Source: Margaritispora aquatica (lineage: Eukaryota > Ascomycota > Leotiomycetes > Helotiales > Discinellaceae). From it: 64,000 bases of DNA. Shown here piece by piece: positions 35,332 to 47,048 of this stretch. Within the stretch, counting starts at the first letter, position 1; each line of letters opens with the position of its first letter. A program made the translations under genes and the position numbers. The notes below the pieces were generated by a model. The model was not told the DNA's origin. It searched no databases and worked only from the letters and a program-made list of their open reading frames with translations. The stretch covers positions 124,001 to 188,000 of the forward strand of contig VJWN01000038.1 in assembly GCA_007644065.1 (NCBI GenBank), read 5' to 3'.

Positions 35332-37305
35332 ATGAAGCTCTCCTTCCCCCCAGCGTCCCCTTTTCTTGAGCTCATAGAGCGATCAGAGAAAAATCCCGAT
35401 AAGATTATACTTCGCGATCATTCTGCCAAAGTAACAACTACAGCTGGACATCTTCTGCAAACAGTTTGTCACTTTCGCGAGAAAGTAGAGGAAATCATCG
35501 CTCAAAATAGCATCAATGGCAATCTCGATGAGAACAAGGAAAAGTTCATCTTTATGCTTGTGCCTCCAGGATTTGAGTATGTGGTCTCTATGCTCACGAT
35601 CTTATCCCTTGGGGCGGGCATATCACCACAGTGTAAGGGGCTCCTGTCTACTGAAATGAAATTTGAAACTCAAATTATGTCTAGCCATTGTCATTAGACC
35701 AGAGGAGATGATAAGATTACTGAAGCTCGGCAAACCTCTTGCTCTTCTATATGCGCCCGCACTTGCCGATAAGGCACATGCGACCAAAGCTTTGTATGCA
35801 GAGACGGGGAGCGTGGATGATCTGCCCCCATTCATCGAAATCCAAACAATCTTTTCTGATAAGTTGGAATCATACACGTTCTCAACAGATCCCAACAACG
35901 ATTCCTACTTGTCGCAGACAGGTTCACTGTTCTTCACATCAGGCACAACAGGAAACCAGAAAGGAGTTGTCCATTTATATAAAGCTCTTCTAGCCTCTGC
36001 TCGGGAACGTATTGAGTCATGGAATCTGACCGGCGAGGATATCGTCCTCAATCAGAAGCCAGGCAACTGGATGGGAGGCATATTTGGTATCATCCCAAGT
36101 TTGATAGCCGGTGCATGTTTGTAAGTTTTACCATGGCACTACATTAGTCTAAAAAAAATATCTCCCATCCCAGTATGCTAACTACAATGTCATTGTGAAC
36201 AGAGAGACCTGTGCTGGCGTTTTTGATCCCAAGTGGTTCTGGGACCGTATTAGTGAAGGAGGGGTCAGTGTCTTCGATGTTGCTCCTACCGGATATGACA
36301 GGCTCGCCCAATACTTCGATGAACATATTGCGGGTCTTCCTGAAGCCGAGAGGGAGAGATACATTCAAGGAATGATACAAGCCAAGGTAGCCGGTACCTC
36401 TGGCTCACTTCTTCCACCATCCACTCAGAAGAGATGGACGGAGTTACGGCGCGGAAAACCATTGTTGAACTTGTATGGGTCCACTGAGGTGACACTGATA
36501 TGTAGTATGAAATGGCAAAACCCAGAATATTCTGATATGGTAGTCTCCAACCCCAAAGTAGTTTTCGCTAGGATACTGATCGTGCTAGTGCTCTGTTGGG
36601 CCAACAGTACCAAGGGTCGAGATCAAGCTAGTTGATGGCGAGGTGCGAATCAAGGCACCATCAATGTTTTCACGGTATGACCCAAAGGCTCCATAAGCAG
36701 AACTAACAGACTAACCAAGTTTTACAGATATATTTCGAATGATCCAACCCAAACCGAAAAGGCTTTCGACTCTGAAGGCTACTTCAAGACTGGTGATTGT
36801 GCTGAACTGATAGGCGATTGTTACAAACTTTACGGACGCGCAAGCATTGATGGTATGGTTTGTCTCCCATGGATTCGATACAAGACTGATTCAATCAACA
36901 GTGTTACATTTCTGGGGCTTCACGTTGCATACCGGTGAAATTGAAACCGCTCTCTTCAACCTCCCCTACATCGCCAACGCCGTGGTTTTCCCAGTAGATG
37001 ACCAAGATGGCAAAGAGCGCGCCGCAGCAATTCTTCAGCTCAACCCAGCGATCCGATCAACACCACCGGATTTGGCAACATTACGCAATGACCTGACTGC
37101 CACAACAGGTTTGATGTTGCTGAAACAGCCAACCCTTGTCTATTGGCTTCGAGATGACGAGGAGATCTCCCTGACCGCAAACGGGAAGATCTCCAAAGTC
37201 GATGCGCGACGAAGGTTTTTCGGCGACAAGTGGTGGGATAATGAGAAGTTGGAGGTTTTGGATCTCAAGAGCATGGAGTATTGGCGTATGGGTGGTCAAT
37301 GTTAG
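35332..37305 (+). CDS. AMP-forming acyl-CoA synthetase / ligase (ANL superfamily)
   Basis: Predicted adenylate-forming ligase (562 aa) that activates a carboxylic acid as acyl-AMP and then usually the CoA thioester. Six exons: 35332-35632, 35685-36120, 36203-36539, 36589-36674, 36728-36852 and 36902-37305. Core motifs: SLFFTSGTTGNQKGVVH (ATP-binding A3), VAGTSGSLLPPSTQKRW, LLNLYGSTEV (A5), YFKTGDCAELIG (A7, with the ribose-binding Asp), YGRASID (A8) and LTANGKISKVDARRRF (A10, with the catalytic Lys). After GRASID the usual Ile-Lys-x-Gly-Gly hinge reads VLHFWGF, an odd replacement of the hinge Lys. The intervals fit short malonyl/medium-chain-like ligases more than the long-chain group. There is no C-terminal SKL-type peroxisomal signal (it ends MGGQC). 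Cluster position suggests activation of an acyl building block. Confidence 0.88.
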
Positions 37306-38246
37306 AGAGGAATAGAACCGTCAGTTGTGAAAAGTAGAAGTGATCAGCTTGACTGCATTTCACACGGATTTGGTTTTCTCTATGCTGTATCTAAGAATCC
37401 ATAGCCAAAATCAGCTGGTGCCTAGCACGAATTATCTCAAAACGGACTTCACTACTTGCTTGCTTAAAAACTGTAATATTTCCTCGCCAAATTACAAGCT
37501 TTTACACCTTAACCCCTCCACTAAAACTACTTTCGCCACTGGTAACTTTTATTTACTGATCAGCCGTTAAGCGAATCACCAATCAACCAGCCAACCAACC
37601 AACCACTTTTTACTATGAATCCTATCTACTATGGAATGCAAGCGAGTGAGTCCAAGCACCACACACCTACACATAGTAAAGTATCTCGTCACAATGCCAA
37701 TGCCAATGCCAATGCCATTTTCGGAAATCGGATCGACAACCCCTCCCCTGGCATTTCCCCGCAACCCGCGGAAAGCAGAATAAAGAGAGATAGCATATAC
37801 CTTACCAAGTGGACGGATGCTACCTAAACATTTACTGTTCGAGAGTAAGTATAGTTATGTGTTGATAAGAATAGAGTGCCTTTTTCTCATTTTTTTTTTC
37901 TGTTTTTTTCCTTGGTGTTTTGGAGAAAAAAAATCAAGAATTTGTCAAATGATCAAGTGACTCTAGTCTAGTATATTCTTTGGTCGTACTGATTATGGTT
38001 TGTAGCTAGGTAGTGTTCCGAATACGAATTTGATTGTGGTGAGACAACAAAAAAAGGAAGGAAGGGGAAAAAAAGATCTACTGTATTCATGGACCCTTTT
38101 TTTTTAATCCCCGAAGTACTACCCAATTCAGTTTTTTTTTACTTTTCATATTATTTTATTCATTTTAGTCGACTCGTTAAGGGTGCCGATAGTGCTAATA
38201 GGTACTAAAACAAAACGCGTATGCTTCCCAATTCTGCCGACTGGTA

Positions 38247-38269
38247 CGTGCGTGCGTGCGTGCGTGCGT
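38247..38269. repeat. (CGTG)n microsatellite
   Basis: About five and a half perfect CGTG/TGCG units lie in otherwise non-coding sequence. Confidence 0.9.
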
Positions 38270-39814
38270 ATCCGATCGAGATCGAGAAGGACGGGATAAT
38301 CAGCGGCGTGTGCATACATAAGGTATGCACCTTCTCTCACATTGCAGGTCACGAGGATGTCTTGAGCTACCTTACCTGCCGCATCTATCTGCAGACAGTC
38401 AGACAGGTAGCACGAAGATATTGAATGTCTTTGTCAAATGGTTCGCTGTGTGTCAAACTGTCCTACACCACACTCGCACCAACTCCACCATCTTAGCGCC
38501 GCCACCAGCGCGATGCGATGCATGAAATGAAATGGAATGCGGTGATACAATACAGCGCAGTACCTGCAGGTCGTGCTTACGACACCCACCTTGTGATCAG
38601 CACCACGCTAATTTAGTGATCATGCATCTACCCATGTGGAACGTAAATTGGGGGATCAGTCATTATCCGTGGTGATCAGTGTGACTTTCATGTTGATTTG
38701 ATGTGCCCATTGTCTTACCAAGAGACGGGACGAAAAGGTCAATCAATACTGTAGAAAGAAGAGTGAAGAGAATGCAAGCCATACATACTCGGTGAGAAGA
38801 CAGAAAGGATTGGTTATGCTTCACTGGCTGTTTCACCTATCTCACCACTCCGGTGTCGGATAATGATACTGATGAGGAAGAAGGAGGAGGGGAATATCCG
38901 TCACTCCTCATCCTCATCCTCATTCACATGGGTTCAGGCCGATAAAAATCACCGAGTGTATGTGTGAGGTGTGCTACACACTCGTGTTTTCCACGGGGTG
39001 GACCTCCGTACGAGGTAAGGTAAAAGATATAATATTGGTTTTTTGGTTGGTTTGTCCCCTGTTCAACCAACAACGAACAAACAAAACAAACACATTCGGC
39101 TGCTTCCGACCCGAGCCGAAAGCTGACCCCGTTAGGTGGGATGAGATGAGGCTACACGAATGCGAAATTCGATGTGGGGAAGGAAGATAGGCAGGAGAGA
39201 AGGAATGGACGGCTCGGGATGTCCGGGATGTCCGGGATGTGGGATTTGGGAACTGGGAACTGGGGTTGTTGCTGGGACGAACTCCATAATGATACAGTAC
39301 AGTATCTCTACTGTATCACCAGTATTGGTGTCACTAGGCGGGCACGTGCATAGCAGCGATTGGGCAAAATACGGAAGAATGCAGGTTGGTATGCTCCTCT
39401 GCTCCTCGGCTCCTCTGCTCCTCGTACTCAGCTTCTTTTTCGTCGTCTTCTTCATCACACAAAGTCGGAAGTCAAAAATGTGGACCCTACCCTGGCTCAC
39501 CAGATGGATGGTGGTGTTCACGTTTGATCCAGAAGTTGCGGAACTACGCAGGTAGGTAGGGGTTCAGAATTTAGCCCCTTTCCGAAAAAGGAAAGAATGG
39601 CTATCGCACTAATGCAGTAACTTCCGGATTTGCGGATCTACCCGTGACGGGACTATCCTCTTTTAGCGCAACAGCTTCGGCTTGACGTGTTGACTGAAAG
39701 TGCCCTTGTGCCCTTGTCCCTTGTGTCCAAGACAAATCCCTCACATGGATCTTTACGAGGTTATCCCTGTCCAGCGCTAATAACTTTTGACGTCTTTGGT
39801 CCTGAATATCGACA

Positions 39815-39863
39815 GACACACACACACACACACACACGCACACACAAACACAAACACACACAA
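39815..39863. repeat. (CA)n microsatellite
   Basis: An interrupted CA tract of about 49 bp, with roughly eleven perfect CA units first and then CACAAACAC-type variants. Confidence 0.9.
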
Positions 39864-40360
39864 ATCGAAGACAAATCCCTCATTGTTTTTTTTTTTACCC
39901 TATACTATCCTGTCCTATCCTGTCCTACCCTTGCAAACGGCATGCATGCATGCATATCTCGTGCATCGAATTGACGTGCATAAACTCTAAGACAACGCCC
40001 TCCCCCCCCTCCTTACCCCCCCCCCACCTTCCCTTCTCCAGTCCTGTACCATCCTCAGGATGGCAAGGGCGAACCTCCCTATCCTGGTCGAAACGCCAAC
40101 ATGGTCGATCTTCCCCGCTATTTAGGCATGTCCGGACATACCTCAGGTAGGGAGGGGGTAGCTGAGGTTCCACATATACTCGTACTGTACAGCCACATAA
40201 ACAACCTGCAGATATGTCTCGAAACCAAAAGAAAACAAAAAAGTGATAGAATCCAGCCACCTCTGTCTTCAGAGACATCTGTCGTCTTGAACCCCGAATA
40301 TCGCGCCACCGTAATATTCGTCTGGGCTGAGACTCAAATACACGTGTGAACCGATCCACA

Positions 40361-40513
40361 TTCAACACCCCGAAAAGAAGCAACCTTTGAGCACCCGAAT
40401 TATGATTTTGTTTTTCTTTTCGGCCATCCTATAGACGTGTCTCTGTCAAACATGAGGACGGGTTCACTTGTATGTCTTTCCTGACATGCACGATGTGTTG
40501 GTTGTCTATCCTT
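40361..40513 (+). repeat. Direct repeat upstream of prenyltransferase, unit 1
   Basis: The unit begins TTCAACACCCCGAAAAGAAG and ends around TTGTCTATCCTT. It contains TTCACTTGTATGTCTTTCCT and ATGCACGATGTG. It matches the unit starting at 40671. Confidence 0.6.
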
Positions 40514-40670
40514 TTGGGTGTCTCTACCGCTATGTGCCCTTGGAGATCCGTACAACTCTTCCCCTCCTAAGAATAAACCTTATTTTTTTTTGTAGGTATA
40601 GGAATTTTCCTGGTGACAAGGTAGAGTTGTCCAAGAGGGGGCACAGTATAGTATGTTGATGAAGGCTATA

Positions 40671-40804
40671 TTCAACAATCCGAAATAAGCAACGTTAAGT
40701 AACCGAAAAAGGGTTTGTTTTTCGAGGATCCTCCAGACAACGCTAGGACTCGTTTACTTGTATACATTTCCTGAAGATGCACGATGTCTAATTATCTATC
40801 CTTA
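40671..40804 (+). repeat. Direct repeat upstream of prenyltransferase, unit 2
   Basis: The unit begins TTCAACAATCCGAAATAAGC, contains TTTACTTGTATACATTTCCT and ATGCACGATGTC, and ends TTATCTATCCTT, about 75 bp before the prenyltransferase ATG. It is clearly homologous to unit 1, offset about 310 bp. Confidence 0.6.
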
Positions 40805-40879
40805 AGTGGCCGGACTGCTGCATACTATCAAAATTCCGTGCCGTAACGTGTTGACACAAAAAAAAGCTGCATACCAAAA

Positions 40880-42651
40880 ATGGCCTCTACTCAAGTTGCT
40901 GGTCCCGTGACCCGTGCTGGCACACCAAAGGACCAAGAGACGTTTTCATACATGCTCACCACGCTCTTGAAACAATGTTCCTACACACCTGAGCTACAGC
41001 GCGAATACTTCGCCTTCTTCACCACCTACATACTGCCACACCTTCAGTATGTACCTCTCCTTCATGACTTACCTTTGATCGCATTGCCAACCACTCCTCT
41101 AGAGCATTTCCTAACTGGTCATCGAACTTGACACACAATGGCTCCCCCTTCGAGCCCTCGCGCAACATCCAGCAAGGCCAATCAATGCTGCGATTCTGCT
41201 TCGAGCCTATCGAGCTCGGCGCCGGCACCGAGGCGGATCCCTTCAGCCAGGCCTTGTCCTTCAAGCTCGCCGAGCAGTTTGGCAAGATGGAGGCCTTTGG
41301 GGATTTCGACACGGAGTTGTGGGAACACTTCACGAAGGAGCTCTACATATGGGACCAGGCAGAGATAGACAAGGTGATGGGTATCAAGGCAGTGGTAAGT
41401 GTTTAGATTTCACGGCGAACAGAACAGAACGGAACAGCGCAAGAAGAGTTTGCGCTAACTATGGGGTGGTGGATGTAGAGAAACTTGCGGTCATGCCTGT
41501 TCGCATTCGATTTGAACAAGAAGAAGTATGGACTCATGATGAAAGCATACATCAACTGCTTCCGCAAGGCACACATCCTGGAGATCTCACCTGCTGTGAT
41601 ACTGTTCGATTCAATCAGGAGATTGCCAGGACGAGAGGATGAGAAGGTTGCGCTGGATAAATTGGAAGCATTTTTGATGCCGAGGGAAGGCGGTTTTGAA
41701 GGTACGTCAGTTCTTGAGCGCAGAAACAAAGCATACATGATCATTACCTGTCAGCAACAAAGAGTGGTTCAGTTCCACTTTGCCTGCGGTGCTAATAGTT
41801 GATTTTCGTAGGGATTCGAGATATGGCCAGGGGCAACATTGTGGATGTGAAAGGCCTGAACGTTGTCATGACATGTATGTTGATTCTCGTAAATTCCGTA
41901 AGAATGTACCCAAAAACTTACGTCACTAGCTTTTGATCTCCTTAGCGCACAGAAAGCCCGCATCAAGATTTACGCTCGGGCCTACGACCTTGATTACGCC
42001 ACCTTCAAAGACGTCTACACACTTGGTGGTCAAACTAGTACGGCAACCCCCTCTCCACTTGCCCCCTTCTCTCTACGTGGCTAATACTCGAGACACAGAC
42101 ATGGACGAAGAAGGACTGAGCGCCTTCAAGCAATTCTACAGCTGCCTTTTCAACCTCCCCGAAACGTGGGATGGCGTGACGGAGCTCGTCGAACGCCAGA
42201 ATACCAGACACAGTGGTGTGCTCTGGCAATTTGAGCTTGCGCATGGAAAATTGGCGAGTCCCCCAATTTCCTCTTGTCTTTAACTCAACACCTCAAACTA
42301 AAACTAACGACCACCAGATTCCGGAAGTCAAGCTCTACATCTCCTTCTGGAACTTCGTGCCCAGCGATGCCGAGGGCGCTCGACGCCTCAAGCGCTTCTT
42401 CGACAGCCAGTCGTGGGATATCTCTGATACTTACTCGGAGATTGTCGGTGAATTATTGTGAGTTTACTTTACTTCCCCCTATCCTATTATGATGATGTGG
42501 AAACAAAAGCTAAGAGATATGTAGCGATCGGACGGGGGATATCAAACAAGAATCGGGCAGGCACTCTTATGTTTCCTTCTCGTACACTAAGGCGAAGGGT
42601 CCATATCTCACGCTGTACTATGCACCCAAGCTTGAGAGGCAGGGATGCTGA
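40880..42651 (+). CDS. DMATS-type aromatic prenyltransferase (ABBA fold)
   Basis: Predicted soluble, metal-independent prenyltransferase that transfers a dimethylallyl (or longer) group to an aromatic acceptor, typically an indole or tyrosine derivative. Eight exons give 424 aa, the usual family length: 40880-41046, 41103-41394, 41479-41701, 41812-41874, 41930-42037, 42099-42253, 42318-42457 and 42525-42651. Diagnostic blocks: SMLRFCFEPIELGAGT, containing the conserved Glu that positions the acceptor NH, then KKKYGLMMKAYINCFRKAH, ARIKIYARAY, PEVKLYISFWNF, and SYVSFSYTKAKGPYLTLYYA. The Arg/Lys/Tyr strand residues are those that shield the allyl cation in the family. The intron after 42253 starts GCGAGT, a GC-AG intron chosen because it alone keeps the frame. 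It is the most likely core enzyme of the surrounding cluster. The acceptor is unknown. Confidence 0.92.
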
Positions 42652-43503
42652 TGATGTGCTTTGAGCTGATGGGAAAGCTGAAGCGAGGAGTTGTAGCTTA
42701 AACACATCAAAATTTTACAATATACTACTTTTGAGTCAACATTTCTTGCCTTTGGAGAAAGAATGCGTAGATCCGAACGTTGTGATTTTCGGCTAATGAT
42801 CTGAAAGAGGAAATTTTGGCCTCTTAGCGCCACGCTAATTAATGGTTGCCGTTTTACTCGTACCCCGTAAATCGAGTTAAGCGTGAATCGAAGACGACGT
42901 CTATTGGACATAAGGTCCCCACCAAAATGCGAGTAGAGATATGAACAACAAATCCACCGATCAATTCCCCATTTGCTGGCGAAAAACCACGAGGTAATCG
43001 TACCATAAATGCCTCAATGTCTCGCTGGGCAGAAAGCCAGCCCATGGCATGGCAGGTGCGGTGTCTTGATTACTGTAGATGTCTAGAAAAAAAAGAAAAG
43101 AAAAAGAAAATAGGGTGCGATATTCTTCACGTCCGTTTCACTCCAGATGCATGTATGCATGTTTCCCATCCACCCACTGAGTACCGCCGTATGTATGCAC
43201 GCTCCCCCCCCTTTTTTTCGTTGAGTAGGAGAAGGAAAGAAGGAAGGAAAATACAGGGCGCGTCGAAAATTCAACCAATTGTGTATGCAAGCTCGATCCT
43301 CGTCAGATAGCACAGTAGCTAGTGGCATAGCAAGGATAAGGTAGGTAGGGATGGAGGACGTACCGTACCTTACCTGCTGGAGTCACGAGTGGCTATCAGG
43401 GCACAATGTGATCTTTCTTAGGGAAGTTGAGTCTGCTCTCCCATCCCACCTTGAAACATATCTTGTCTTTCATATCCATCCGCACAGTCTAAGAAGATTG
43501 AGA
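42652..43503. other. Intergenic, no gene seen
   Basis: 3' flank of the prenyltransferase and promoter of the acetyltransferase. It holds an A-rich tract (43086-43110) and a C/T run (43204-43219). An upstream in-frame extension from 43351 to the acetyltransferase start is open but not family-like. Confidence 0.45.
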
Positions 43504-44266
43504 ATGTCGTTCGTCTACAAAATCCACCGCATCCCGACCGAGGAGCCCATCCTGTCCGCCTTCCTGGCGGGCAAGCTGGCGGCCCTGCGCCTGCAGGCGC
43601 TGACGCTCTCGCCGGCCGCTTTTGGCGGCCAGTTCGTCTTTGAGATCTTTGCCCACATGCCCTACTCGACGTGGATCGAGAGGTTGCAGAGGCCCAATTT
43701 CCATACCTTTGTTGCGGTCGCGTATCCGGAGGGCACGGCGGAGGAGGAGCAGACGGTTGATCGGGGGGATATTGTGGGAACTGCGACGCTCAGTAAGTTG
43801 GACGCTGTGATGATGAGATGTGATGTTCTCTGTGGATGGAACGGTAACTGATTGAACCTCAGTTGGGCCCATCCCGAAGAAAGAGTACATGTTTAGCGAT
43901 TTTGATGAAACGAAGGTTGGCGAGGATGATGAGGAGAGCAAATGGCACTGCACGGCTTTATACTGCAGTCCCGAGACTCGGGGGAAGGGTTTGGGCAGAT
44001 TACTTGTCAACACGCGGATTGAATTTGCGAAAACCGAATCGACGACCAAAAAGGTCAGAATTCGCGTTCTCGCCCATCCGCATAATCCCAAGGTGCTCGA
44101 GCCATTGAAAGCTCGTGGGTTTGTGGACGTGGGCAGATGTGCGGGTATCGAAGCGATTCCTGCGAGTGGTGATGCGATGCTACTCCCCGCTGATGGAGGG
44201 GCAAGTAATCCGGAGGTTTTCCACGTTCGCCATGTGTATGTAATGGAATTGGAGATTACAAAGTAG
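43504..44266 (+). CDS. GNAT-family N-acetyltransferase
   Basis: Predicted acetyl-CoA-dependent acyltransferase (230 aa, two exons 43504-43792 and 43863-44266). The N-terminal part (FLAGKLAALRLQALTLSPAA) followed by a loop and the strand FHTFVAVAYPEG fits the GNAT fold. The acetyl-CoA loop is YCSPETRGKGLGRLLVNTRI (R-x-x-G-x-G/L type). The last strand contains VLEPLKARGFVDVGRCAGI, the usual position of a late catalytic region, and VFHVRHVYVMELEI. The substrate (small amine, self-resistance target or protein) cannot be told. The ATG at 43504 was chosen because family similarity starts there. It lies between the prenyltransferase and the second BBE oxidase, so it may acetylate a cluster product. 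Confidence 0.82.
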
Positions 44267-45149
44267 TGCTTAGTTAGTGCTAGAGAATTAGAGGGCATGT
44301 TTCGTTCACATTGCATTCCAAAATGCATCTATGTCTTTCGTTTGGTAGCTTCTCCATTCCCATTCACATGCTCCTGTCGGATTTAACAAGACATTCACCC
44401 AATATCCCATGCCTCGCTTGGCTTGGCTCTTCAGGTCATCATACTTGAATCTTCAGATGAATTCCCGAGAGAGCTGCTGCATCGAAATGCGACACATGGC
44501 TTGTTGTGCAGAGCATAATTCCTTGGCGATATTCCACTCGGTGGAGGAACACCGAGACCACGCCATGGCGGATCCTATCCTTGGCTGTACGTTCTTCGAG
44601 AAACACAGCGGTCTCACCGAGCAGTAAGAATTGCATTTCCAAGCGTGCTACCTGATACTTCTAGACACTCAATCTTCGGAATTCCTACGAGCTGAGCTTG
44701 GCTCTGAGGTTGAAGTGGGGCTGTAAGTCGCTTCACGAAGGGGCCGAAAATCGAAAGATCTCATAGCTGAAAGATACTGTATGTGAAAGTATATGAGCGC
44801 TGAGTAAAATGTGCGATCTTGTTTTGTATTCAACAAGTTTCAACCTATCAGAAGCTGGAAGGGCGGGAGCTTTACCCGGAAACGCCGTCAAAAGAAAGAT
44901 GGTGGGGGGGGGGGGGAGGTAACATAACGGGTTACCCCTTGGACCGCTCGGGACAAGCCGAGATACACGTGATCTCTATTTATGGATCGTTACTCTGTCA
45001 ACGAAATGTTCACGATCTATGAAGATAAAAACTCTTAGTACAGCACTTGGGATTTTATATTGGTTTTCAGCGCACAAGGTACCACCTGCCTTATCTTGAG
45101 TTATCGGCCATTGCGCCATTTCCAATCGATTTTCAAATTACTAAGCAAA
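44267..45149. other. Intergenic with a 13-G run
   Basis: No gene is seen. A run of thirteen G residues lies at 44904-44916, about 230 bp before the next ATG. It could interfere with sequencing or form a G-rich structure only together with other runs, which I do not see nearby. Confidence 0.45.
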
Positions 45150-47048
45150 ATGTATTATCAATACATTCTCCGCCTAGTAACTGAAGGACTGCAATTTGCC
45201 TCAGGTTTCTCAAGCGGCTCTACTTGTCGATGTAGGCCGTGGGAGCCATGTTGGCCAACGGAGAAAGAATGGACGGATTTCGGTAATTCAATTGATGGAA
45301 ATCTTGTCCGCCTATATCCTGTCGGATCTGTATGCCATGAGCCAACATTCAACCGCACCGCATGTGACAACCTTGTAGCCATCCAAAGCGATAGTGCCTG
45401 GAGGGCATCACAACCAGGTCGGTAACTCTCTGAGATCTTATTCTGAGTCATTTTCAAATCCCATTCAAAAACTAACAAGGCTTTTCACAGCTACATTACA
45501 GGACTGGGTGTGGGAAAGTGGTTCGGCTCCAAATGACTCCTGCATGGTTGGACTATCAATCAGCGAAACGCCTTGCAACCAAGGCCGAATCTCACTCTAC
45601 TCTGCTATGGTTAAGTCAGCTGAAGACATTCAAAAAGCTGTGAAATTCGCTAGAGATCGTAATCTCCGTGTCGTGATCAAAAACACCGGGCATGACAGTT
45701 CCGGACGATCCAGCTCACCAGATTCCTTCCAAATCTACACCAACCACATGAAAGGACTCCAGCACCACGAAGATTTCCACCCGGATGGATCGACAGCCGG
45801 GCTTGGGCCTGCTCTCACTATCGGCGCCGGTGTAATGCTCATGGAAGCAAACCGGAAGGGTGCTGAGGAGGGCTTCATCGTAATGGGAGGGGAATGCCCA
45901 ACAGTAGGCGCTGCGGGTGGGTTTCTTCAAGGGGGTGGAGTTTCGACTTTTCACAGTTACGCGAGGGGACTTGCGGTTGATAATGTGCTTCAGTATAAAG
46001 TAGTACTTGCCAGTGTATGTCTCTCATTTTGATTTCATTGAGCCAGCAAGCTGACATGAACGTTCAGGGAGAATTCGTTACCGCCAATGCGTTCCAGAAT
46101 CAGGATTTATTCTGGGCACTCAGAGGAGGCGGAGGTGGCACGTTTGGAGTCGTCACCGAAGCCACAGTCCGAGTCTTTCCTGATGACCCCACCGTGGTCT
46201 GTACCGTGACGATTTCATTGCCTTCGTCTAACGAGGAGTTGTTCTTTAACACCGCTATCACTGGTCTCTTGACCGTGTTGCAAACATTCAACAAAGAAGG
46301 CCACCCTGGCCAATACCGCGTCTACCCCTCCGTCGATGGGTTTCGCAAGACTGACTTGATGTTATACTTCACCAACACGACGAGTGAGTCAGATGTAGAG
46401 GACCGCATGGTGACGGAAATCGAATCATTCACATCCGCAAACGATATTCCATACACCATCTCAACAAAATTCCATCCACACATCAGCGCTGAGCGCCGAA
46501 TGGTTGCGGATATCTACCCCGAGGGTTACGGGATTCTCGCAGGCTCATCTCTCGTTCCCGAACGGCTCTTCAACTCCACCTCTGGACCAGCCCAAGTGGC
46601 AACGGCATTTTCCAAAATTCCAATGAGGCCAAATGATCTCATTTTCACCAGCAACCTTGGAGGCGCGGTGGTTGCGAATGGAGCTCGTGCGGACACAGCG
46701 ATGAATCCTGCCTGGCGCGACGCAGCGCATTTGATTACCTACATTCGCGGTGTCGAGCCTTCCATGGAGGGCAAACGAACCGCTTTAGAGGAGTTATCTA
46801 ACCTTCAGATGCCGCCTCTCATTTCGCTGGAGGATCCTAACAGTAGGGTCGCGTATCGCAATCTAGGCGATCCGAATGAGAAGGATTTTCAGAACGTCTA
46901 TTGGGGAGGCGAGAATTATCAAAGGTTGTTGAAGGTTAAGCGGGAGGTGGATCCAGGGGATTTGTTTATTGCGAGGTTAGGGGTGGGAAGCGAGTTTTGG
47001 GATGACGAGGGGATGTGTAGGAGGAAGAAGCTTAGGTTTGAGATTTGA
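45150..47048 (+). CDS. FAD-linked oxidase, BBE family, probably bicovalent
   Basis: Predicted berberine-bridge-like oxidase (590 aa, exons 45150-45417, 45491-46014 and 46068-47048). The PCMH domain has [15 protein letters not shown] (His for 8-alpha-histidyl FAD) and GGECPTVGAAGGFLQGGG, where the Cys matches the 6-S-cysteinyl site of bicovalent enzymes. It is followed by [19 protein letters not shown] and the C-terminal block NYQRLLKVKREVDPGDLF. Such oxidases close rings or oxidise alcohols and amines in fungal pathways. The N-terminus is Cys-rich (STCRCRPWEPCWPT), as in secreted relatives, though the predicted leader is weak. A more upstream Met at 45060 is in frame. It differs from the left-end BBE gene at the Cys site, so the two are not recent duplicates. 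It is a good tailoring enzyme candidate for the prenylated product. Confidence 0.9.

Larger units (their letters stand above)
37306..40879. other. Long gene-free, low-complexity interval
   Basis: 3.6 kb without a supported gene. It holds homopolymer T and A tracts (37890-37930, 38097-38150), a CGTG microsatellite, a CA microsatellite, GCATGCATGCATGCAT at about 39940-39955, C tracts near 40000-40025, and two diverged direct repeats in front of the prenyltransferase. Frames at 39160-39555 (+) and 39925-40383 (-) are long only because of simple-sequence bias. Confidence 0.45.

Noticed and set aside
39160..40383. Several 120-150-codon frames in the interval before the prenyltransferase
   Set aside because: They run through simple repeats (GGGATGTCC, CTCCT, C tracts) on both strands, which keeps frames open by composition.
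44904..44916. G-quadruplex promoter element
   Set aside because: Only one long G run is present with no further G tracts at suitable spacing; a simple homopolymer is the better reading.
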